Assembly: GCF_001401805.1 (NCBI RefSeq) | Contig: NZ_LKDW01000014.1 | Span: forward strand, 1-64,000 | Direction of reading: 5' to 3' | Length of the DNA: 64,000 nt | DNA from: Pseudoalteromonas sp. P1-25 | GTDB lineage: Bacteria > Pseudomonadota > Gammaproteobacteria > Enterobacterales > Alteromonadaceae | Part shown: positions 45,174 to 53,430 of the stretch, piece after piece | Numbering within the stretch: the stretch's first letter is position 1 | Layout: each line of letters begins with the position of its first letter | The notes under the pieces: generated by a model | The model's input: the letters and a program-made list of their open reading frames with translations, nothing else | Database searches by the model: none | Told to the model about the DNA's origin: nothing | Program-made: the position numbers and the translations under genes

Positions 45174-46034
45174 ATGCAGAAAACATTAATGCGCATTAAA
45201 ATTGCTACTCTCGTAGCAACAACGTTAATAATTAGTGCTGTTTTTACAACAAGTAAATCGTATGCATGGGGCCAAAATGGCCACCGTATCGTTGGTTATA
45301 TTGCTGAGCAACACTTAACCAACCAAGCCGTTCATAATTTAGCACCACTTTTGGAAGGTCAATCATTAGCTAAAATAGCGACTTGGGCTGATGAAATGCG
45401 ATCTAACCCTGAGCTATTTTGGCGTAAAAAATCTTCTCGCTGGCATTACATAAATCTTCCCAAAAATAAAACGCTTTCCCTAAATCACGCACACACACAC
45501 AGCAAAGATGATGTTACAAACATTCTAGAAGGTATCTACTTCTCTATTAATACACTCCAGTCATCGACTACTTCACTTCAAGAAAAACAGTTTGCTTTAA
45601 AGTTTTTAGTTCACTTGGTTGGCGACAGCCATCAACCATTTCATGCTGGGCGAAGTGAAGATAGAGGCGGCAATTTAATTAAGGTCGATTTTTTTGATAA
45701 CGAGACCAATTTGCATAGCCTTTGGGACACTGGATTAATAGAAAATGAGAATCTAGCTTATACTGAATACGCTAAATTTATAGATACAAACGATACATCA
45801 CTCATTAAAACCTACTTGCAGAGTAGCCCTACTACGTGGCTTATGGAGTCTCACAAACTGGCTGAAGAAATTTATAACTCAACCGATGACGAAGTGAGCT
45901 ATAGTTATGTTTTCAAATACAATCCTCTTGTTAAGCAGCGTTTACAAAAAGCAGGCATTAGACTTGCGGGTGTATTAAACTATTTATTTGATTCATCAGA
46001 AGATAATAAAAACTTAAAAATAACGATAAAATAA
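45174..46034 (+). CDS. secreted S1/P1-family nuclease
   Basis: The 286-residue protein has a signal peptide cleaved after KSYA, leaving Trp32 as the mature N-terminus (WGQNGHRIV), which is a zinc ligand in this family. The other metal ligands are seen in HLVGDSHQPFHAG, DRGGNLIKV and LHSLWDTGLI. S1/P1 nucleases cut single-stranded DNA and RNA to 5'-mononucleotides with three zinc ions. The enzyme may feed nucleotides to the nearby secreted 5'-nucleotidase. A second Met at residue 6 is a possible start. The gene is monocistronic. Confidence 0.92.
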   Translation: MQKTLMRIKIATLVATTLIISAVFTTSKSYAWGQNGHRIVGYIAEQHLTNQAVHNLAPLLEGQSLAKIATWADEMRSNPELFWRKKSSRWHYINLPKNKTLSLNHAHTHSKDDVTNILEGIYFSINTLQSSTTSLQEKQFALKFLVHLVGDSHQPFHAGRSEDRGGNLIKVDFFDNETNLHSLWDTGLIENENLAYTEYAKFIDTNDTSLIKTYLQSSPTTWLMESHKLAEEIYNSTDDEVSYSYVFKYNPLVKQRLQKAGIRLAGVLNYLFDSSEDNKNLKITIK

Positions 46035-46360
46035 CAATCAACCTATAAATAAAAACCTACACACGGGAATTAATTTATGTTTATACACGGTTTAGAGTAT
46101 AGCTAAAATAATAAAGCTGAAAATGCATTGATTACAAAGTGTAATTAACTATAGAGGGAGTTATATAAGTTACATTTCATAATACTGTCATATAATGTCG
46201 GTAACATAACAATAAGTAATTAATCCATATTTAGTTAAGTATACAAGTATAAATTGTGCAAATTAATTTTGCATATTACAAGAGTATACCCTTAGTGAAA
46301 AACGCTGGGGTTATACGACTTAAAATAACAATTTAATTATAACTTTCACGGGAAATGAAA
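46035..46360. other. promoter region of the TonB-dependent receptor gene
   Basis: No gene is seen in these 326 bp, which are very AT-rich. An imperfect dyad GTATACCC/GGGTTATAC lies around 46284-46316 close to the receptor gene and could be regulatory. No clear Fur box was found. Confidence 0.45.
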
Positions 46361-49300
46361 ATGAAGACTAAACTTCAAAAAACAGCACTCTCACTTGCTA
46401 TCGCTGCATGTGTTAGTGTAAGTGGCGCTGCATTCGCCAACGAAACCACCTCTGCGATTAAAGGGCAAATTACTGGTCCAAATGGTAACCCTGCTCCAGG
46501 TACTAAAATAACAATTTTACACGTACCGTCTGGTTCAGTTAAAACAACTGAAGCGAATGATGCGGGTTACTTTACTGCTAAAGGCCTTCGTGTTGGTGGT
46601 CCGTACAAGGTAATTGTTGATTCTGATGTCTATGCTGACCAAGAATTCAATAACATTATCCTTAATATCGGTAACGATTACCCAGTAAATGCTTCACTTG
46701 AGCCACAATCAAGCATGGAGCAAATTGTTGTTACTGGCGCGCCTATCAGCTCTATGTCTGGTGGAACTGGTCCAGCATCTACATTTACATTAACTGATCT
46801 TGAAAACACGCCTGCTATTAACCGTGATTTAAAAGATATCATTCGTATTGACCCGCGTATCACAATTGACGATAGCCGTGGTTCAATTAACTGTGGTGGT
46901 GGTAACCCTCGTTACAACAGCTTAACGCTTGATGGCGTTCGTATGAACGATAACTTTGGTTTAAGCTCTAACGGTTACCCAACTATTCGTGCACCTTTCT
47001 CTTTTGATTCAATTGAACAGGTTTCAGCTGAGCTAGCACCATTTGACGTACAGTACGGTGGCTTTACTTCGTGTAACATCAATGCGGTAACTAAGTCAGG
47101 TGGAAATGAAGTTCACGGTGGCATCTTCTATGATTACACAAGCGATTCATTAAAAGGCGATAAAATCGAAGGCGAAGACGTTGATAACGGTAACTACACC
47201 GAAAAACGTTACGGCTTTAACGTTGGTTTACCGTTAATCGAAGATAAACTGTTTTTATTCACTTCATACGAAAAGCTTGAAGGTGTACAACAGTTTAACT
47301 ACGACGGTTTAAGCAGCGGCAGTGTAACTGCAGATGATATTGCTCGTATTACAAACATTGCTCAAACTGTATATGGCTATGACGTAGGCGGTATGCCTTC
47401 AAGTATGCCTGTTGAAGATGAAAAAATCTTAGTTAAATTAGATTGGAACATCAACGAAGATCACCGTGCAAACTTAATCTACAACTACAACGACGGTAAT
47501 ACAGTTTCACAGTCAGACACTGGTTCTAGCCGTGTTTCACTATCAAACCACTTTTACGACCAAAGTGCAGAATTTACTTCAATCATTGCTTCAGTATACT
47601 CAGATTGGTCAGATGATTTTTCAACTGAAGTTCGTATTGGTAAATCAGAACTAGATGCAACGGTACAATCACTTGATGCTGCAAGCAGCTTTGGTGAAAT
47701 GCAAATAAGCACAGGTAACGGTGGTACAGTTTACATTGGCCCAGATGACTCTCGTCAATCAAATGATCTAGATTACGATACCACTACATTTAAAGTAGCG
47801 GGTACTTACTACCTTGACCAACATACCATTACAGCTGGCTATGAGTTTGAAGAGTTAGAAGTATTTAACTTATTCGTACAGCATACTGAAGGCGAGTACC
47901 GTTTCTATAACGAAAGAGATTCAGACGTAACGGGTATTGATTTATTTGAGCAAGGTATCGCAAACGCTGTTTACTACAACAATGCTGCCGGTACTAATGA
48001 TCCTAACGATGCGGCTGCAAGTTTCTCATACGCTCAGCATACGTTTTATGTTCAAGACGAATACGCATTTACAGACTTAGATGCAAACATCACGTTTGGT
48101 TTACGCTACGATAAATACACAAGTGATGACGTACCAAACTTTAACCAAAACTATACTGACCGCTATGGTTTTAGTAACCAAAGCACGTTTGATGGTATTG
48201 ATTTACTTCAACCACGTGTTGGCTTCCAGTGGTATGCAACAGACGAGTTAGAAGTTCGTGCTGGTGTTGGCTTATTCTCTGGTGGTAACCCAAATGTGTG
48301 GTTATCTAACTCTTACTCTAACGATGGTATTACAAACATCGGTACATTCCGCAGCTCGGTTGATTTATTCAACACGCCAAACGTAAATGGCGGCACGCCT
48401 GGTTTTGAAGTACCGCAAGAGATGTTTGATGAAGTTGCTAACACTGTAATTGGCTCAGGTGATGCTACAGTAAATGCAGTTGACCCAGACTTTGAAATCC
48501 CTTCTGAGTGGAAATACTCAATCGGTGCAACATACACAACTGAAAACGAGTATGTAATTTCACTTGATTACTTATACTCTAAGAAGAAAGATGCTGCCTT
48601 AATGCGCGACATCGCACTTCAGGATTCGGGCGAAACTACATTTGATGGTCGTCCTATTTACGAGTCAATCGAAGGCCGTGATGGTGAATACCTTCTTACA
48701 AATGTAAGTGGTGATAGCGGTGATTCATCGGTTATTTCATTAGCTGTAAGCAAAATGTTTGACAATGGCGTAAGCGTTAACTTTGGTTACGCGTACACAG
48801 ATTCAGACGATGTTAACCCAATGACAAGCTCTGTTGCGGGCTCAAACTACGGTAATATTGCGCTAACGGATCCTGGTAACCCTGGTGTTGCATCATCAGA
48901 TTACGAAATCCCACATCGTTTTACTATGACGCTTGGCTACACGCATGAGTTTGTTGATGGTTTTGCTACTCGCTTTAACCTATACGGTGAAGCATACAAA
49001 GGCTTACCATACAGCTACACATTTGATGGGAGCGACGAAAATGTATGGGGCGATGCTAACTGGAATGGCGATCGTCAATTACTTTACGTACCACTTGAAA
49101 ACGATCCTAACGTTGTTTACGACATGAGCGCTGATGAAATTAACGCGTTTAACGACTTTATCGCGTCTAACGGTTTAGAGCGCGGTGAAATCACTGGCCG
49201 TAATGCTGAAAACTCAGATTGGTTTGTTAAATTTAACTTTAAAGTTACTCAAGAATTACCAGGCTTTATGGATGGCCATAAAGGTGAAGCGTTCTTCGTA

Positions 49301-49504
49301 ATTGATAACTTAACTAACCTATTAAACGATGATTGGGGCGTACTTAAAAAAGGTCCTTTCGTTGGCGCTAGCATGATTTCAACATCAATTGATGAGCAAG
49401 GCCGTTACGTATACTCTGGCTTTAACGAAAACAATGCAAATACATCAGTACAAACTGATGCGTCTTTATGGCAAATGCGTGTAGGTGTACGTTACACCTT
49501 CTAA
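46361..49504 (+). CDS. Oar-like TonB-dependent outer-membrane receptor
   Basis: The start at 46361 is chosen because GGGAA lies 6-7 bp upstream; an ATG two codons earlier is too close to it. The 1047-residue protein has a signal peptide (VSGAAFA) and a carboxypeptidase-regulatory-like domain (AIKGQITGPNGNPAPGTKI). The TonB plug (MEQIVVTGAPIS, GGNPRYNSLTLDGVRMNDNF) and a large beta-barrel ending in Phe (MRVGVRYTF) follow. Oar-like receptors of Alteromonadales are thought to take up peptides or proteolysis products; the substrate is not proven. Codon use is strongly biased to a regular pattern, consistent with high expression. A strong terminator follows. Confidence 0.93.
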   Translation: MKTKLQKTALSLAIAACVSVSGAAFANETTSAIKGQITGPNGNPAPGTKITILHVPSGSVKTTEANDAGYFTAKGLRVGGPYKVIVDSDVYADQEFNNIILNIGNDYPVNASLEPQSSMEQIVVTGAPISSMSGGTGPASTFTLTDLENTPAINRDLKDIIRIDPRITIDDSRGSINCGGGNPRYNSLTLDGVRMNDNFGLSSNGYPTIRAPFSFDSIEQVSAELAPFDVQYGGFTSCNINAVTKSGGNEVHGGIFYDYTSDSLKGDKIEGEDVDNGNYTEKRYGFNVGLPLIEDKLFLFTSYEKLEGVQQFNYDGLSSGSVTADDIARITNIAQTVYGYDVGGMPSSMPVEDEKILVKLDWNINEDHRANLIYNYNDGNTVSQSDTGSSRVSLSNHFYDQSAEFTSIIASVYSDWSDDFSTEVRIGKSELDATVQSLDAASSFGEMQISTGNGGTVYIGPDDSRQSNDLDYDTTTFKVAGTYYLDQHTITAGYEFEELEVFNLFVQHTEGEYRFYNERDSDVTGIDLFEQGIANAVYYNNAAGTNDPNDAAASFSYAQHTFYVQDEYAFTDLDANITFGLRYDKYTSDDVPNFNQNYTDRYGFSNQSTFDGIDLLQPRVGFQWYATDELEVRAGVGLFSGGNPNVWLSNSYSNDGITNIGTFRSSVDLFNTPNVNGGTPGFEVPQEMFDEVANTVIGSGDATVNAVDPDFEIPSEWKYSIGATYTTENEYVISLDYLYSKKKDAALMRDIALQDSGETTFDGRPIYESIEGRDGEYLLTNVSGDSGDSSVISLAVSKMFDNGVSVNFGYAYTDSDDVNPMTSSVAGSNYGNIALTDPGNPGVASSDYEIPHRFTMTLGYTHEFVDGFATRFNLYGEAYKGLPYSYTFDGSDENVWGDANWNGDRQLLYVPLENDPNVVYDMSADEINAFNDFIASNGLERGEITGRNAENSDWFVKFNFKVTQELPGFMDGHKGEAFFVIDNLTNLLNDDWGVLKKGPFVGASMISTSIDEQGRYVYSGFNENNANTSVQTDASLWQMRVGVRYTF

Positions 49505-49534
49505 TCTCATTAGTATAAAGACTAAATGTTTATT

Positions 49535-49562
49535 AAAGCCCATCAACTGATGGGCTTTTTTT
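49535..49562 (+). terminator. Rho-independent terminator of the receptor gene
   Basis: AAAGCCCATCA pairs with GATGGGCTTT around a small loop, followed by seven T. Confidence 0.9.
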
Positions 49563-49605
49563 ATACCAATCCGCCTAATTAACTGATCGAATTTAAGGGT
49601 TGGGA

Positions 49606-50031
49606 TTATAAAGCCCCTTTTAGCTCTTTTAGTAAATTTAGCAATTGTGCTTGTTGTTGCTTGGTAAATTTTTTAGCTAATTGCGCTTCCCAGTTTTGTG
49701 CATCATGCGCTATCAGCTTGTAAATTGCATTGCCTTGCTCATTTAACATAACCTGAGTTACTCGCTTATCTTGCTGATTTAATTCAGCTTCTATATACCC
49801 TCTTTGTAGCAATGATTTAATAGCTCGCGAAACCGTTGACTTGTCCATATTGGCTTGTGTACATAAATCTTTAGCACTACTTTTGCCATATTGCGCCAAG
49901 TTTGCCAACACCCGCCATTGAGGAATCGTTAAGTCGTATTTTTGCTGATAAACACGCGCAAAATCATCGCTTATGTGATTTGCCATTTGGTTTAACTGAT
50001 AGGGCAAAAAGTGCTCTAAATCTATTTTCAT
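49606..50031 (-). CDS. MarR-family transcriptional regulator
   Basis: The start at 50031 gives 141 residues beginning MKIDLEHFLPYQLNQ; a longer frame (from 50061) adds ten residues without better support. The winged helix-turn-helix is visible as SSAKDLCTQANMDKSTVSRAIKSLL followed by the wing KRVTQVMLNEQG. MarR regulators are usually repressors released by phenolic or other aromatic ligands. It is divergent from hmgA, so control of homogentisate catabolism is plausible. A near-perfect palindrome sits 81 bp upstream of its start, and a MITE now separates it from hmgA. Confidence 0.9.
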   Translation of the reverse strand: MKIDLEHFLPYQLNQMANHISDDFARVYQQKYDLTIPQWRVLANLAQYGKSSAKDLCTQANMDKSTVSRAIKSLLQRGYIEAELNQQDKRVTQVMLNEQGNAIYKLIAHDAQNWEAQLAKKFTKQQQAQLLNLLKELKGAL

Positions 50032-50111
50032 TATTGCTTTCTCATCACATTTACACACCATGAAAACTGTGCATTTTAATTTACAGGCTAAAACATGCGC
50101 CCATTTGAAAT

Positions 50112-50129
50112 TACTCTCACATGAGAGTA
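50112..50129. promoter_or_regulatory. palindromic MarR operator candidate
   Basis: TACTCTCA (50112-50119) and TGAGAGTA (50122-50129) are exact inverted 8-bp arms with a 2-bp centre. That is the size and symmetry of MarR binding sites. The site lies between the marR gene and the MITE, about 13 bp from the latter's end. Confidence 0.55.
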
Positions 50130-50141
50130 CTTTAAACTAAT

Positions 50142-50408
50142 TAGGGTCTGTTGACCTTTCAGGATTGAAATTTGTTCAATCTAGGGGCCATTTAATCGCG
50201 GCGCGAGGTTTGTAACCTAGTGGGCTAAGTAAAAACCGAGCAACAAAGAGTAAATGACCCCTAGGCAGAACCCTTCGGGCAGCGCCTGTTTGGCATTTAT
50301 GCTACATTATCGCCTATTTATGGGGAACAACCACACTGCATAGGCTCTGCCTTGCCTAATTACCAAACAGACTGCTGCAAATTCAACCTCGAAAGATAAA
50401 CGGCCCTA
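50142..50408 (-). mobile_element. MITE-like non-coding element, copy 2 (inverted relative to copy 1)
   Basis: This 267-bp element is the reverse complement of the element at 40167-40434, with roughly 95% identity and only a few single-base changes and indels. Its ends are TAGGGTCTGTTGACCTTTC and GAAAGATAAACGGCCCTA. It fills most of the space between the MarR operator candidate and hmgA, ending 37 bp before the hmgA start. No transposase is encoded. Confidence 0.85.
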
Positions 50409-50445
50409 GAAAGATAAAACACTGTCACTTTTACAGGATCATATT

Positions 50446-51744
50446 ATGGCCAGCGAAATAAACTACATGAGCGGTTTTGGCAATGAGTTTGAAACCGAAG
50501 CGCTTCCCGGCGCACTGCCTGTTGGGCAATTTACCCCACAAAAAGTTAAATATAATTTATACACCGAGCAATTTAGCAGCACGGCCTTTACGGCGCCGCG
50601 TGCCGCTAATCGTCGTACGTGGCTGTACCGCCTTCGTCCATCGGTGGTACAAGGTGACTATACTGCAATAGATAATGCACTAATCAGAACAGCACCTATA
50701 ACTGAAGCAATTACGCCCCCTACGATGATGCGCTGGAGCCCGATTGATATTCCCTCAAAGCCTACTGATTTTATTGATGGGTTAATTACAATGGCTGCAA
50801 ATGGCAATGCCAATGGTCAATCGGGTATTGGTATTCATGTTTATGTGGCTAATAATTCTATGCAAGGGCGCTACTTTTGTAATGCCGATGGTGAGATGTT
50901 GTTTGTGCCTCAGCATGGCGAGTTGCTATTACACACTGAGTGCGGAAAGCTGACTGTAAAACCGGGGGAAATTGCCGTCATTCCTCGCGGGATTAAATTC
51001 TCGGTTGATTTAATAGATGAAACTGCACGTGGTTACATTTGTGAAAACTATGGCCATGCGTTTGAGCTCGCCGAGCGCGGCCCCGTTGGTGCAAATGGCT
51101 ACGCGAACGACAGAGACTTTAAATACCCCGTTGCGTCATTTGAAGACAAAGAAGGTGACTTTGAATTAGTGACTAAATTTAATGGTAATCTCTTTAGTTG
51201 CTCGGTCACTCATTCGCCTTTTGATGTGGTTGCATGGACTGGTAACAGCGCCCCGTACAAATACGATTTAGCCCGTTTTAATGTTATTAACACTGTAAGT
51301 TTTGATCACCCAGATCCTTCAATATTTACTGTACTTACCTCTCCCTCAGCCACTGAGGGCATGGCAAATGTGGATTTTGTAATTTTTCCACCACGTTGGA
51401 TGGTAGCAGAGAATACGTTTAGGCCTCCTTATTATCATCGCAATATTATGAGTGAGTTTATGGGCTTAATAGAAGGGGTTTACGATGCAAAAGAGCACGG
51501 GTTTGTACCAGGAGGCGCTAGTTTGCATAATTGCATGTCGCCACATGGGCCTGAAGCCGAGGTATTCGAAAAAGCATCTAATGCTGAGCTCACACCACAA
51601 AAATACGAGAACACGCTGGCCTTTATGTTTGAGTCTCGTTACATAATATCGCCCACTAAATATGCCCTTGAAGGAAAAGAGCGCCAATCTAATTACACTC
51701 AATGTTGGCGTAGTATCACTAAACACTTTACAGGCGAGGAATAA
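50446..51744 (+). CDS. hmgA: homogentisate 1,2-dioxygenase
   Basis: The 432-residue enzyme opens the ring of homogentisate to maleylacetoacetate in tyrosine and phenylalanine breakdown, using one Fe(II). Recognisable blocks are the start YMSGFGNEFETEALPGALP, the cupin stretch GELLLHTECGKLTVKPGEIAVIPRG, and the iron-site region RPPYYHRNIMSEFMGLIEG with its His and Glu ligands. A second His lies in LHNCMSPHGPEAE. AGGA lies about 8 bp before the ATG. The maiA start overlaps its stop (TAATG), so the two are translationally coupled. The promoter region is occupied by a MITE. Confidence 0.97.
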   Translation: MASEINYMSGFGNEFETEALPGALPVGQFTPQKVKYNLYTEQFSSTAFTAPRAANRRTWLYRLRPSVVQGDYTAIDNALIRTAPITEAITPPTMMRWSPIDIPSKPTDFIDGLITMAANGNANGQSGIGIHVYVANNSMQGRYFCNADGEMLFVPQHGELLLHTECGKLTVKPGEIAVIPRGIKFSVDLIDETARGYICENYGHAFELAERGPVGANGYANDRDFKYPVASFEDKEGDFELVTKFNGNLFSCSVTHSPFDVVAWTGNSAPYKYDLARFNVINTVSFDHPDPSIFTVLTSPSATEGMANVDFVIFPPRWMVAENTFRPPYYHRNIMSEFMGLIEGVYDAKEHGFVPGGASLHNCMSPHGPEAEVFEKASNAELTPQKYENTLAFMFESRYIISPTKYALEGKERQSNYTQCWRSITKHFTGEE

Positions 51745-52379
51745 TGACAATGAAACTCTACAGCTACTTTCGCTCATCTGCTGCATACCGTGTTCGCATA
51801 GCACTTAATTTAAAAGGCATTGAACACGATATACAATTTGTTAATTTACTTAAATCTGAGCAGTTAGCTCAGCCTTACTTAGATAAAAACGTGCAAGGTT
51901 TATTACCCGCTATTGAAACAGAGGACGGTGTATTAGCGCAATCACTTGCTATATTAGAATGGTTAGATGAAAGTTATCCGCAAACGCCTCTGGTTTATGG
52001 GAATGCATGGCAAAAAGCGCAGATTCGTAACATAAGTTATGCCGTAGCGTGTGATATTCACCCTGTAAATAATTTACGTGTTTTAAAGTATTTATCAAAT
52101 GAACTGAACGTTAATGACGAGGCGAAAAATAAATGGTACAGACATTGGGTTGAGGTCGGGTTTGAAAAAATTGAATCAATGCTAAGCGAAGACTGTGATT
52201 TTTGTGTAGGCGATAAACCATCACTGGCTGATATTTGTCTAGTGCCACAGGTATTTAATGCGTTGCGTTTTAATGTAGATATGGCTGCGTATCCAAAAAT
52301 TGCAGCCATTTATGCACGCTGTAATGCACTGCCCGCTTTTAATGAAGCAGCGCCGCAAAATCAACGCGATGCAGTTTAA
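51744..52379 (+). CDS. maiA: maleylacetoacetate isomerase (zeta-class GST)
   Basis: The 211-residue protein is a zeta-class glutathione transferase. The glutathione-binding motif SSAAYRVRIALNLKGI begins at residue 11 and the C-terminal helical domain includes GDKPSLADICLVPQVFNA. It isomerises maleylacetoacetate to fumarylacetoacetate with glutathione as cofactor, directly after HmgA. The first ATG shares a base with the hmgA stop; a second ATG two codons on is possible. Fumarylacetoacetase, the next enzyme, is not encoded here. Confidence 0.94.
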   Translation: MTMKLYSYFRSSAAYRVRIALNLKGIEHDIQFVNLLKSEQLAQPYLDKNVQGLLPAIETEDGVLAQSLAILEWLDESYPQTPLVYGNAWQKAQIRNISYAVACDIHPVNNLRVLKYLSNELNVNDEAKNKWYRHWVEVGFEKIESMLSEDCDFCVGDKPSLADICLVPQVFNALRFNVDMAAYPKIAAIYARCNALPAFNEAAPQNQRDAV

Positions 52380-52609
52380 CTTTTTAAAGCGCTGTGAATA
52401 ACACTTACATGCTCTATTAAATCTAAGCCCAGATCGGTCAAATAGCCACCATCTGGGCTATCTATTACGCCTTTATCAAATAAGCGTTGCGCCGCACTTA
52501 ATAAATTAGGCTCTGCGTCAGAATGTAACTTTATCCCCTGCATTTTGCTATCCCTAGGAAACTTAGCTAATAACGTAAATTCATCTATCATTATTTGATT
52601 AAATCGCAT
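52376..52609 (-). CDS. TIGR02647-family small protein
   Basis: The 77-residue protein matches the small TIGR02647 family of gammaproteobacteria, with the typical central stretch AEPNLLSAAQRLFDKGVID and TDLGLDLIEH. It looks like a compact helical, winged-helix-like fold with a beta hairpin (SPDGGYLTD), so nucleic-acid binding is possible but unproven. It ends within the last 4 bp of maiA, read from the opposite strand. No partner genes are apparent. Confidence 0.78.
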   Translation of the reverse strand: MRFNQIMIDEFTLLAKFPRDSKMQGIKLHSDAEPNLLSAAQRLFDKGVIDSPDGGYLTDLGLDLIEHVSVIHSALKS

Positions 52610-52726
52610 GTCTTCACCTTTTTATAGTTGTGTGTTTAAGTCAGTGTTGTATAACGCTATTACTTACCCTAGCATGTTTTTTAATCGTGTGTACTATTTT
52701 TAAACTATCAAAATTCGAGGTGGCTC

Positions 52727-53029
52727 ATGCGCCATATTATGGTTTTATTTATTTTTACAATTGCGTTAACTCTTTCCCCTAGTAGCGATGCTAAAACAGT
52801 TAAAACACATTCTATTATTGACGCTAACGAGGTTATTAACGCTGGTAATATTTGTTGGTACGATAACAAACGTTATAGTGAAGGTGCGCTGATACAAGTA
52901 CATTCTTTTACCTTAGTATGTGCGGCTAGTAACCCTCAGCATAATAACAGTAAGCTCATTTGGTTAAAATTAGATAAAAAAGGCAATCTTGTTTACCCCA
53001 TAAAACCTAAAACCATTAGGGTCAATTAG
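52727..53029 (+). CDS. DUF1496 (YnjH-like) secreted protein
   Basis: The 100-residue protein has a signal peptide (MVLFIFTIALTLSPSSDA). The conserved block CWYDNKRYSEGALIQVHSFTLVC identifies DUF1496, as in E. coli YnjH. The two cysteines could form a disulfide in the periplasm. The function of the family is unknown. GAGGTGG lies just upstream of the ATG. Confidence 0.8.
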   Translation: MRHIMVLFIFTIALTLSPSSDAKTVKTHSIIDANEVINAGNICWYDNKRYSEGALIQVHSFTLVCAASNPQHNNSKLIWLKLDKKGNLVYPIKPKTIRVN

Positions 53030-53083
53030 CGCTATATGCGGATTTACGCTACAATGCGCACAGTTTAAATAAGTAGTATGGCT

Positions 53084-53392
53084 ATGGATAATCAACCAAA
53101 GAATCCTCTTCACGGGGTAACATTAGAACAAATTTTAGTAGAGCTTGAACAACGTTTAGGTTTTAAAGCCATGGGCGAGCAAGTAAACATTAAATGTTTT
53201 ACCGACTCGCCAAGCATTAAATCAAGCTTAAAATTTTTACGTAAAACCCCTTGGGCACGCGATAAAGTTGAAGCTCTCTACTTACATACGCTAAGTAACA
53301 AACCGCTGCGTAAACCCAAAAGCGCTCTGCGCTCTAAGCCTACTAGCTCAAGCAATAGCAGCGGTTTTGTTTGGCCAAGCATTAAAAAGTAA
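53084..53392 (+). CDS. VF530-like (DUF2132) small DNA-binding-type protein
   Basis: The 102-residue protein carries the DUF2132/VF530 domain: NPLHGVTLEQILVELEQRLGF, then IKCFTDSPSIKSSLKFLRKTPWAR. The structure solved for VF530 of Vibrio fischeri suggested DNA binding. A basic, Ser-rich tail follows (KPKSALRSKPTSSSNSS). The start at 53084 fits family members; an ATG two codons earlier is equally open. It is followed by a symmetrical terminator. Confidence 0.82.
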   Translation: MDNQPKNPLHGVTLEQILVELEQRLGFKAMGEQVNIKCFTDSPSIKSSLKFLRKTPWARDKVEALYLHTLSNKPLRKPKSALRSKPTSSSNSSGFVWPSIKK

Positions 53393-53396
53393 TACA

Positions 53397-53427
53397 CAAA
53401 AATGCACGTTAAATACGTGCATTTTGT
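53397..53427. terminator. bidirectional Rho-independent terminator
   Basis: AAAATGCACGT pairs with ACGTGCATTTT around a five-base loop. It lies between the convergent VF530-like gene and the phosphatase/lipid-kinase gene and has T runs on both strands. Confidence 0.85.
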
Positions 53428-53430
53428 ATT

